Part shown: positions 22,409 through 31,111 of the stretch, piece by piece
Layout of the letters: each line of letters opens with the position of its first letter
Numbering within the stretch: the stretch's first letter is position 1
Source: Bombyx mori
Taxonomy: Eukaryota > Arthropoda > Insecta > Lepidoptera > Bombycidae
Assembly (NCBI RefSeq): GCF_030269925.1
Contig: NC_085127.1
Coordinates: forward strand, 5,153,501 to 5,217,500
DNA: 64,000 nucleotides
Direction of reading: 5' to 3'
Position numbers and translations under genes: made by a program
Notes under the pieces: generated by a model
Told to the model about the DNA's origin: nothing
The model's database searches: none
Seen by the model: only the letters and a program-made list of their open reading frames with translations

Positions 22409-22684
22409 TTTTTATTGCTTAGATGGGTGGACGAGCTCACAGCCCACCTGATGTTAAGTGGTTACTGGAGCCCATAGACATCCACAACATAAATGCGCCA
22501 CCCACCTTGAGATATAAGTTCTAAGGTCTCGGGTATAGTTACAACGGCTGCCCCACCCTTCAAACCGAAACGCATTACTGCTTCACGGCAGAAATAGGCA
22601 GGGTGGTGGTAACTACCCGCGTGAACTCTTAAGAGGTCCTACCACCAGCAGTTATGCCTTATCCGTTAGGCCACGACGACTTCA
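22409..22684 (-). repeat. Bm1 SINE with deleted head interior
   Basis: Tail and body are complete, then the sequence jumps to the last bases of the tRNA-like head (TTAGGCCACGACGACTTC). The middle of the head is deleted. Confidence 0.85.
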
Positions 22685-23052
22685 AATAGTTTGTGAAATA
22701 GTGGTCTACGAACAAGGCTAAGGGTGATCTATTTTAAGCTCCGTTCTACGCTGTGTCATAAAAGAAAAATCAATGATGCTACGCTATATTTTATGCACCT
22801 TTTCATCCACTATCCAATCGTTCTACACTCGATATATAAGCTACACGTGCTTGCACAAAGCATCTCATTAGACCAAGCTCTTGGTTGCGTTGGCTGCATT
22901 TCAATAACGGCTATTGGCGTCTTTTAAGACGGAACGCTGATTAGATTCGTAATTACAAAAACGAGGCGTGAAGCAATGCATTGTATCACTAATATATTAA
23001 CGAAATCATCCAGCGTAAATACATTGAGAACGTAAACGAAGAAATACCTTAA

Positions 23053-23474
23053 TCTATACTAATATTATAAAGTTGAAGAGTTTGTTTGTTTGAACGCGCT
23101 GATCTCAGGAACTACTGGTCCGATTTGAAAAATTCTTTCAGTGCCCATTTATCGAAGAAGGCTATAACCTACATAACACCACGCTAAGATCAATAAAAGC
23201 CGAGCACCATTAAAGAATGTTTCAAAATCGGGGTTATTTTTACCTTTTGAGAGCTTCCGCTGCGTGCGCTGCAGAAACGATTGAAGTTTCGCTAAAATAA
23301 TGTATGGGGACCATTCTGTCATTCGTTAAAAGATCTAAAAAAAGTCCGCGACAGCATATGTTTATATGTTAAGGTTGGCTCACTATATCGTTTTTTATGC
23401 TAACCAAATTTGTTCTAAAATAAAGTGTAATTTGTGAACTATTGAACGCGGACGAAGTTGCGGGCAAAAGCTAG
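23053..23474 (+). mobile_element. Helitron-type non-autonomous element
   Basis: Starts TCTATACTAATATTATAAAG and ends GGGCAAAAGCTAG before T. The interior is non-coding. Confidence 0.7.
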
Positions 23475-23740
23475 TACACAATAAACTATGTTCCGCATCT
23501 TAGAAATGATAACAATTCTTTTCACGCTCCGCACAACAATATGCAAAGTGATATATAAAATAATACTGAACGAATTTTCTCTCTAGCTTTACACCTGGCA
23601 GTTTTGAGTGCTATAAAAGTAATTTTTATTGTTTCAGATAGAGGTGTGTTGCAGTAAAATTTTTGTTGTGCTCTCATTTTATATGATAACATGAACGTTT
23701 GGATATAATACTGTATCGCGGTGTGTTCGTATAAAATTTG

Positions 23741-24011
23741 TCTATACTAATATTATAAAGAGGAAAGATTTGTTTGTTTGTTTGTTTGTATTGAATAGGC
23801 TCCGAAACTACTGAACCGATTTAAAAAATTCTTACACTGTTGGAAAGCTACGCTATCCCCGGGTGACATAGGCTATATTTATTATATTTTCAAAAAAAAA
23901 TTGGGATCCTTACTGAAACTCCAATAATGTAACCCAATGTGTAAAAAAATTATCTAAAATTCTTTACATCCCGTGCGCTACTTCCCAAGCGAAGCCGGGG
24001 CGGTCCGCTAG
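23741..24011 (+). mobile_element. Helitron-type non-autonomous element
   Basis: Starts TCTATACTAATATTATAAAG, has (TTTG)n near the start and ends GCGGTCCGCTAG before T, with a GC-rich terminus as in helitrons. Confidence 0.75.
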
Positions 24012-24029
24012 TATGTATATATGTATGTA

Positions 24030-24145
24030 AAAGGAAAACTGTCTTTGAAGTGAGAACTTCTTTATTTGAAATGGAACAATCTATGAGATTGTACTTGCGA
24101 GAGAATGGGATAAAATACTTCTGAGGTTTCCATTTCTTCCTTGTT
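24030..24145 (+). mobile_element. Short MITE-like element, uninterrupted copy
   Basis: Bounded by TTTGAAGTGAGAACTTC and a GAGGTTTCCATTTCTTC end, with weak inverted-repeat character. The same internal words (ACTTGCGAGAGAATGGGAT, AAAATACTTCTGAGG) recur at 24540-24845, interrupted there by a SINE. Confidence 0.5.
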
Positions 24146-24213
24146 GTTGTTGTTTGGAGCTGTATATATATATAATGTTTACGTTTTTTCAATAAAAACG
24201 AAATATATCAAAA

Positions 24214-24514
24214 CTAGCTTTTGCCCGCGACTCTGGAATAGTTACTTTGGCATAACGCTAAATTTTACCCTCACTTCATTTACGTAGAAAGTGAAAATAT
24301 TTTTGAATTATAGAATGTTGAGGAGCTATTTAAACCCCTATTTTGAAACATTATTTATTCGTGCTCCACTTGTATTGGCCTTACCGTTATGTTATTTATC
24401 CTTCCTCAATAAATGGGCTATCTAACACTGAAAGAATTTTTGAAATCGGTCCAGTAGTTCCTGAGATTAGCGCGTTCAAACAAACAAACTCTTCAGCTTT
24501 ATAATATTAGTATA
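24214..24514 (-). mobile_element. Helitron-type non-autonomous element
   Basis: Read on the minus strand it ends in CGGGCAAAAGCTAG and begins with a slightly decayed TATACTAATATTATAAAGC. It is oppositely oriented to its relatives at 23053 and 23741. Confidence 0.65.
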
Positions 24515-24527
24515 AATGAAACAAAAT

Positions 24528-24845
24528 CTATGTAGTAAAATCTATGAGATTTGACTTGCGAGAGAATGGGATTTACTGGTGGTAGGACCTCTTGTGAGTC
24601 CGCGCGGGTGGGTACCACCACCCTGCCTGTTTCTGCCGTGAAGCAGCGTTTCGGTTTGAAGGGTGGGGCAGCCGTTGTGACTATACTGAGACCTTAGAAC
24701 TATATCTCAAGGTGTGTGGCGCATTTACTTTGTAGATGTCTATGGGTTCCAATAACCACTTAACACCAGGTGGGCTGTGAGCTCGTCCACACATCTAGGC
24801 AATAAAAAAAAAGGATAAAATACTTCTGAGGTTTCCACTTCTTTC
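24528..24845 (+). mobile_element. MITE-like element interrupted by a Bm1 SINE
   Basis: The left part ends at GAGAATGGGAT and the right part resumes at GGATAAAATACTTCTGAGG. Comparison with the uninterrupted copy at 24030 shows that the intervening Bm1 inserted with a GGAT duplication. Confidence 0.65.
24572..24812 (+). repeat. Bm1 SINE body, nested
   Basis: Body-only copy ending in an A tract, inserted in the MITE-like element. A GGAT target duplication lies at about 24569-24572 and 24813-24816. Confidence 0.85.
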
Positions 24846-25172
24846 TTGTTATTGTTGTTGTTTGGAAGGATATATTTTTAATGTTTTTGTTTTTAACATG
24901 AAAATGAAATATATCAATATTAAACAATTGTAATCATTAATAAGTCTTGCCATCTATTTGAATAGTTTTTATATTTTAAAGTGTTAACTAAATCTCTTGA
25001 ACGAATTTTAAGAAATGTGGTGTCGTGAAATGCTCAGACTACGGTCGGTCCAACAGACGGCCTACAGCATGTTGGAACTAGAAACTAAATGCATTTTTCA
25101 TGTTGTGAGGGTAACTTTTGAAGTAGTTCACGACGTACCAGCTCTCGGAGAGCGTACACTGTATAACCTATA

Positions 25173-25350
25173 TCTATACTAATATATAAATCTACAGTGG
25201 TTTTTACGGATATCCCGTTATAACTACTGAACCATGCATCAGATTGATTTGAAACTTGGTATCAATTTAAGAAATACATGTACCTAATGGATAGGCTAAT
25301 ATTTATATGAGTGTTGGACTCCCTAATAATAATGACAATAATAAAAAATG
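25173..25350 (+). repeat. Helitron-type 5' end, different family
   Basis: TCTATACTAATATATAAATC begins a non-coding repeat with a conserved-looking core (ACTACTGAACCATGCATCAG). I could not find a CTAG terminus, so the right edge is approximate. Confidence 0.45.
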
Positions 25351-25389
25351 TTAATTTTAAATGCCCAGCTATACTATACCTAAATACCC

Positions 25390-25545
25390 ATTCGGTATTG
25401 AGTATCTACGGGAGCCAATAGGCAACACGTGAATTATGCCTTTTATGAGACCGTGAGGTTAAAATCTCTATTGTATTGTATATCTGAGATTCCGCCCTTA
25501 AAAGTAGAACGCATTATGTCCTCGCAGAAGAAAAAAGCAGATTGT
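25390..25545 (-). repeat. Possible decayed Bm1 SINE
   Basis: The order of faint matches (GGAGCCAATAG, then AGAACGCATTATG, then GCAGAAG) fits a very old minus-strand Bm1. Weak. Confidence 0.3.
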
Positions 25546-25710
25546 CGTGCTTACTTGTACTTACTCGTACATGTCCGTTTTTCTTATTATAAATCTTGAC
25601 CTCAGTCATCACTGGTCATGAAACTTTAACTTGCCAAGTAACATGATCGGTCTACAGTCTGTTTTGACTCTGTGGACCAAGCTTTTTCATGGATTTTTGG
25701 ACTGAAAAAG

Positions 25711-26157
25711 TTTTTTTTTATTTTTTTTATTTGCTAGATGAGTGGACGATCTCACAGCCCATCTGGTGTTAAGTGGTTACTGGAGCCCATAGACATTTAC
25801 GATGTAAATGCGCCACCCACCTTGAGATATAAGTTCTAAGGTCTCAGTATAGTTACAACGGCTGCCCCAGCCTTCAAACCGAAACGCATTACTGCTTCAC
25901 GGCAGAAATAGGCAGTGTGGTGGTACCCACCCGCGTGGACTCACAAGAGGTCCTACCACCAGTAATTACGCAAATTATAACTTTGCGGGTTTCATTTTTA
26001 TTACACGATGTTATTCCTTCACCGTGGAAGTCAATCGTGAACATTTGTTGAGTACGTATTTCATTAGAAAAATTGGTACCCGCCTGAGATTCGAACACCG
26101 GCGCATCGCTCAACACGAATGCATCGGACGTCTTATCCGTTAGGCCACGACGACTTC
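25711..26157 (-). repeat. Complete Bm1 SINE
   Basis: Tail, body and the entire tRNA-like head (ending TTAGGCCACGACGACTTC) are present on the minus strand. Confidence 0.9.
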
Positions 26158-26900
26158 AAAGATTTCACTAGCGAATTTGATATCCATCTGGTTTGAAGAG
26201 TTGGGACACCTATTACTTCTTAATCTAATTAATGGAGACATCGACCTCATATCAATGTTGGCAGTGGTATTCAATTTGTGATGCCAATACAGAAAGGCGT
26301 TTACAATGTGTGATATTTCACAGACTATTAACCGACGATTAGTTTAGACTCAAATAAATGAGACGTTTTTCTACTATTCACTTCTCCTCATTGCGTCAAT
26401 AATCCAGAACGCTGAGGGTCGTGGCCGTAAACTTATATATTACTACTGCCTAAAATCCTAGAAAATATCACGAAGTTTTTAGAAAATAATGAATTAGGCT
26501 TGACAACGTTTTTACTGTTTAATTCTTTTGTTTCCAGAAAGACAACGCGTACCCGTCAAATATTATGTGGACTGTTCGAAATCCACAAAATCGTATATTG
26601 TAAAAAACAAACACAACATTTATTCAAATTTGTGATTTATTTCAATTTGTGATGTGTTCGTTACTATTATGGTAGCAGTGTACGAGTATCTACTATTAAA
26701 TAAAATGTGCGAGTGTAGGAATCAAACTTTTTGTTTATTTTCCGTTTTCTACATACGATCGGGCTCACTGGAGTACTTTGAGTAGGATTTACGGTGACTT
26801 CGATGTTTGTTGAGCCTGTTTCAAGAAACGCATTTGACTGTTTAAAGTACCTTGCATGTTTCTAGGGTGCTGTATAATATATGTCTTTCACATCAAGTTT
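26158..26900. other. Stretch without recognisable features
   Basis: AT-rich, no ORF with a domain, no repeat recognised. Confidence 0.45.
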
Positions 26901-27286
26901 GAAAGATTTTTGAAGTGAAAACTTCTTTAGAATCGTTGTGTTTTCAAACCGGATGCAACGGAAAAAGCGACAGGTAAGAGACACAAATACAAAAATGTGT
27001 AGGATGAAGCCAGCAAAGAATAAGACAGAAATATACATACTATTTAATACAGCTCCATCTGTGAGATTTTTTAATACTAACGTGTGTATGAAAGCTCTTG
27101 TAGTGAATTTTAATTTAGGATTATACGTGAAATTAAAATATCAATTCACAGAGGGCGCAACCTTACAATTATTTACTAATGACAAAATTTTACATATACT
27201 TAAGACGTTTAGAATAATTGTATTTTAATTTTTTTGGAAGGTTTCACTTCTACCACGTGTGAATTGCACACATTTTGTTTTTTCTT
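26901..27286 (+). mobile_element. MITE-like element, copy 1
   Basis: A segment of about 385 bp is nearly identical to 55141-55518. Its ends carry GAAGTGAAAACTTC on the left and GAAGGTTTCACTTC on the right, which are imperfect inverted repeats. A 96-codon plus ORF lies across it, but frame and length are not clearly conserved in the other copy, so I treat it as non-coding. Confidence 0.65.
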
Positions 27287-27361
27287 CTGCTCGACTTGGT
27301 TGCTTTATAAATATAAATCCCATAAATCACGTCAACTACTTAAAATCATCAATCATTCAGG

Positions 27362-28090
27362 ATAGTCACTGATGAGACAGGATTGGCTCTGAGACAACTC
27401 AAGAATGGAAAAGCTCTCATAAATGATGGTATAACAACTGAGCTATTGAAGGCAGGCGGAACACCTCTCTTAGTAAAGCTACAGAAGGTCAGTCACATCA
27501 TTTACTGCAGGAGAACTGCGAAGGCGTGGAACAATAGTTGTATTCTCCTCTTTTTTATAAAAAGGGGACAAAACTACAGACCGATCTCGTTCCTGAACCA
27601 CATCTATAAGTTGTTCTCCTGAGTAATCACAAATCTTCTAGCAAGAAGGTTCAACGCATTTCAGCCCTCGGAGCAGGCCGGGTTTCGGAGCGGTTATGGA
27701 ACCATAGACCACAAACACACAGTGTAGTAGATTATACAAAAGTCCACAGAGCATAATCGGTCCCTGTGCTTAGGAGTCGCGGACTATAAGAAAGCTTTCG
27801 TTCCATCGAGACCAGGGCTGTGCTGGACTCTGTGCAGCGATGCCAAGTCGACCATCGCTATGTCTAGGTGTTGAAATGCCTCTAAAACTACGCCACAATG
27901 AATGTTCGAGTACAGAATCAGCAGTTTAACCTTATACAATTGCGTAGGGGAGTGAGATAGGGGGATTTTATTTCCCCGAAACTATTTACTAACGCAATGG
28001 AGTACATGTTTAAGACGCTGGACTGGAAAAAGATGGGCATAAGCATTGATGGCCAGTACATCTCACACTTTCGGTTTGTAGTTGCTGTAT
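27362..28090 (+). pseudogene. RTE-clade reverse transcriptase fossil
   Basis: Reading the plus strand across frame changes gives a recognisable RT. The early block is LKNGKALINDGITTELLKAG and AWNNS, with YRPISFLNHIYKLFS next. An EQAGFRSGYGTIDH block follows, then a YKKAF block, and a late region with FTNAMEYMFKTLDWK and a decayed FADD position. The word order (GITTELLKAGG, GYGTIDH, AMEYMFKTLDW) is typical of RTE-type LINEs in insects. Stops and frameshifts occur throughout. The fragment has neither its endonuclease nor its own 3' end and is cut off at about 28090, just before a Jockey-type fragment. Confidence 0.75.
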
Positions 28091-28105
28091 TCTCATGGTG
28101 AAATC

Positions 28106-28332
28106 GTTGCATGAAGGGCTCGGTGAGCAGAATTAACACGCAGACACAGCCCACTGAGTTTTTTATCAGTGGGTTGCGTTTCCGATCCGGTAGTAGATTC
28201 TGCGAAGCACTGCTCTTGCTAGGGTTAGTGTTAGCAACGTCGTTAGGTTTGAGTCACGTGAGCTCACCTACTCACACGGAGAATCTAGTATAACCCCTCT
28301 AGGTTACTAGAATAGGTAAGAAGAAAAAAAAG
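28106..28332 (+). mobile_element. 5'-truncated Jockey-type LINE 3' end
   Basis: The last few ORF2 codons and the 3' UTR of the 43403-48722 family. A deletion (CCACTGAGTTTTTTATCAG) removes part of the CTCGCCGGATC block. Ends in an A tract. Confidence 0.75.
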
Positions 28333-28716
28333 AAGAAGCACCAGCAGTGTACCTTATTTTTACTTTTATAATCAAACTTGCAATACAAACTACTTACATC
28401 ATTAGGCTATGGCTCTATTTTATTGGAAAAGGAAAGCCTGTGGCTTAATTAAACATGTCATATTAAAAACCGTTAAAACAATATTTTACTGGAAAATCTT
28501 TCAGTGAAATGCGGCGTGGTTTCTCTTCGTGATTATAACTAAATACCCACTGTACCATCAAATTAAAAAAGTTGAAACTCGATTGATATCTGTCATGTAT
28601 TGATGGTATTAGACTAGGAGTCTTCAGTTGAAATAGTAACTGTTAATTTTCGACTCGACTTCACATAATATACTAAGTGTGAAAGCGAAGCACCAATAAA
28701 CAAAAAGCTACAATTA

Positions 28717-28977
28717 TTAATGTTTTATACTAGAAAATGTGGATATCAATTGCTGGAATTCAATCGGTGAGACGCCATTGCAATTGAGCAAGGTTGAGTC
28801 AGTTCGAATAGATGGCGAGCTCAGCAAGTTCTGTATCGATCTAATTTTGTCATGGACACGTAGAGAGAATGCTTCATCGACACGTACCATCATATTACGA
28901 ATTACGTCAGATATGTTGTGTTCCTTTTTACTCTCGTAGATAACGAGGTGGAGACATTTTACTGCATCACGAAACAT
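28717..28977 (-). CDS. Unassigned ORF (86 aa)
   Basis: An ATG-started minus-strand frame (MFRDAVKCLHL at its start) ends with TTSFSSIKH-like codons at 28717. The frame stays open upstream into the Bm1 copy at 29019. Composition is protein-like (Leu, Ile, Ser, Arg, Asp rich) without low complexity. I recognise no domain. It lies head-to-head with the ORFs at 29280 and 29495, with a SINE inserted between. It could be a decayed viral or host exon, or chance. Confidence 0.3.
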   Translation of the reverse strand: MFRDAVKCLHLVIYESKKEHNISDVIRNMMVRVDEAFSLRVHDKIRSIQNLLSSPSIRTDSTLLNCNGVSPIEFQQLISTFSSIKH

Positions 28978-29018
28978 TCCGGGTGATATTGGATATTTAG
29001 GAAATGTTTTGAATGTTT

Positions 29019-29199
29019 TGGACCGCTTGTGAGTCCGCACGGGTAGGTACCACCACCCGGCCTATTTGTAACTATACTGAGACCTTAGAAAATCTCAATG
29101 GTGGCGCATTTACGTTGTAGATGTGTATGAGCTCCAGTAACCACTTAACATTAGGTGGGCTGTGAGCTAGTCCATCCATCTAAGCAATAAATAAAAAAT
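29019..29199 (+). repeat. Bm1 SINE, internally deleted
   Basis: It starts within ACCGCTTGTGAGTCC, lacks the block between GGCCTATTT and GTAACTATAC, and ends at CTAAGCAATAAATAAAAAA. Confidence 0.85.
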
Positions 29200-29279
29200 T
29201 GGTGTTTCTATCCCAAGAGAGGTGTACATTAAGCAAAGAGCAACGTATACCTATCAGACAAATTATCGGCACAAAGACT

Positions 29280-29495
29280 ATGTCGGAATTCGACTCAAGG
29301 CTTTACGTAACGAACGAAATGATGTCGAAAAATATATCAAACCTATATCAACAAACCGAGGGGGAAAATTGTTTTTATAGATTCGATATGCCTCAATTTC
29401 AATTGGCATCGGATCTGTTCCCATATTCGGTGCGGTGCGAGAACGAAATCAATTTGCGTTTGAATGAGGCAAACGAAGCTTTCGTGGTTTCATAA
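29280..29495 (+). CDS. Unassigned ORF (71 aa from first ATG)
   Basis: The frame is open from 29199, but the first ATG is at 29280 (MSEFDSRLYVTNEMM). It reads FYRFDMPQFQLASDLFPYS in the middle and stops at TAA 29493-29495. It has balanced, globular-looking composition and no recognised domain. Its stop codon overlaps the ATG of the next ORF by one base (TAATG), an arrangement seen in compact viral genomes. Function unknown. Confidence 0.3.
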   Translation: MSEFDSRLYVTNEMMSKNISNLYQQTEGENCFYRFDMPQFQLASDLFPYSVRCENEINLRLNEANEAFVVS

Positions 29496-29614
29496 TGCCC
29501 ATTTATATTGAAATAAAAGAAAGCGCGTATCTCCATAGCGCCGTGGTGTGTGGAATCAAAAGATTTATGACGGAGATTTGCAAATTAGACCGGCATTGTA
29601 ATAATTGTCTTTAA
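29495..29614 (+). CDS. Unassigned short ORF (39 aa)
   Basis: Starts in the TAATG overlap with the preceding ORF (MPIYIEIKESAYLHS) and ends CNNCL. No domain is recognised. It is too short to judge alone; the overlap is the reason to list it. Confidence 0.25.
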   Translation: MPIYIEIKESAYLHSAVVCGIKRFMTEICKLDRHCNNCL

Positions 29615-29745
29615 TTCGCTTCAGTTGTTTTCGTTAGACTTGACGGTAGTTTGATTTTACCTGACGCATTTTAGTCCGAACAGGCTACTCTGACAGAATT
29701 TTTGATTTATCTTATGCTTAACTGAAAGATTTTCATCTAGTTCTC

Positions 29746-29927
29746 CCATAGACACAGCCCACTGAGTTTCTCGCCGGATCTTCTCAGTGGGTCGCGTTTC
29801 CGATCCGGTAGTAGATTCTGCGAAGCACTGCTCTTGCTAGGGTCCGGTTTGAGCCCCGTAAGCTCACCTAGACGTTACGGTGAAGTTGAAATAGCCTCTC
29901 AAGGCTATCAGCTTAAGTAGAAAAAAA
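29746..29927 (+). mobile_element. 5'-truncated Jockey-type LINE 3' UTR
   Basis: It has GACACAGCCCACTGAG, CTCGCCGGATCTTC and the GATCCGGTAGTAGATTC block, with a small deletion before GAGCCCCG, then an A tail. Confidence 0.8.
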
Positions 29928-29930
29928 AAT

Positions 29931-30104
29931 CAAGGGCGATGAATCGATCTTTATTTTCAGAAAATGTTGTTTTATTCGTGTTTTCAATAATCAACTCTTC
30001 CCGACATCTATTGGCCAATAATAATACTATTTTTGTTAATTGAGGGCAACTAACCGCTTTAAAGACACAACAACGGCGTTATACAAAAAAACGGTCATCA
30101 TTTA
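29931..30104 (+). repeat. Dispersed non-coding repeat (copy of 56974-57219)
   Basis: It shares GTTTTATTCGTGTTTTCAAT, CTCTTCCCGACATCTATTGG and GAGGGCAACTAACCGCTTTA with 35741-35999 (minus) and 56974-57219 (plus). Probably a helitron-like or similar non-autonomous family; this copy lacks the left end. Confidence 0.6.
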
Positions 30105-30148
30105 GTATGTACTTATAACACAAAGTGAGATTTAGTGCTGATCGTTCC

Positions 30149-30905
30149 ATGTATTGCGAAATAAGACCACAATTACATGACCAAATAAAGACGGTACGAC
30201 ATCACGTTTACAGACAAATCGGTATAACTTCCGACAAGTTTCCGACTTAATCGTCCATTTATTCGGCAAATTAGTAGCGGAGTTGCTCTAACTAGAGTTA
30301 CGACTATCCTAACTATTTTATAATTATGCTCTTGCGTCATAAACTGCGTAACGTATAGCCCTCGCAAGGAGGTAAGGAAGTAGATCCATTCAATTTTGCT
30401 TTTAGATTAGGTTCTAGTTTTGACATTGGGTCCCGGCCGCAATTTCGTGAAGCACAGCTATTCGGATAATTGATATTGAAACAGATAGATATTTCGATTA
30501 TGAAACTCTTGTAAGTAATCTTAAATCTTTGAGTTTTAGAAACGAATGATTGCTTGATTGCGTTCGTGGAACAATTGAAATATTTCGGTGTTAGTATTAA
30601 ATAAACTTGATCGAACAAGTTTCCAATCATTGGAGCATCCTAATTGAAATTGTAAGACCTCGTGATAGTATAAAATTCACAAGGGATTCTGAACAGGAAA
30701 TTCGTAAGGTAAGGAAAGATCTCGTGAATGCGTCATCTGTCTTGTCACGGTTTAATCTATTGTTTAAACAACACGTGTTCCGTAGGACGGTGATTATACT
30801 AATTGCCTCACGCTTAGAGCAGAGCGGTCCTGGGAGCTCTGTTCTGACATTAATGGCTTGTCTACAAGTACGTGTAAGCTCTGTTAATTGTTCTCGTGTT
30901 TAAGT
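30149..30905 (+). other. Region with several short protein-like frames
   Basis: Successive plus-strand frames look protein-like but are broken: one from ATG 30149 (MYCEIRPQLHDQIK), one near 30470 (IRIIDIETDRYFDYE) and one at about 30607-30903 (SILIEIVRPRDSIKFTRDS). None has a recognised domain and stops separate them. They may be remains of one element or gene together with the ORFs at 28.7-29.6 kb. This is only a suggestion. Confidence 0.2.
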
Positions 30906-31111
30906 TCAGTTCACGCTTATGATTGCGTGGAGGAGCGCAACATTTTCGTTAAATATCACTCATTCTGATAGCCGTGAGATGTTGTTTAGCATTGGTTTAG
31001 CTGCATAGAATCCTGCTTCATCAACATCTTCAACTGCCCAACAAATTTTTAGAATTGCAAAACGCACTATTTATATGTGTATGCTACCTCTATACTCTCT
31101 CTAGGAGTAAC

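Noticed and set aside
26938..27228. 96-codon ORF as a gene
   Set aside because: It lies wholly inside a MITE-like repeat and the other copy shows indels relative to it; composition follows AT-rich DNA.
28717..29614. Assignment of the ORF cluster to a particular virus family
   Set aside because: The arrangement is suggestive, but I recognise no signature motif in any peptide, so I leave the source open.
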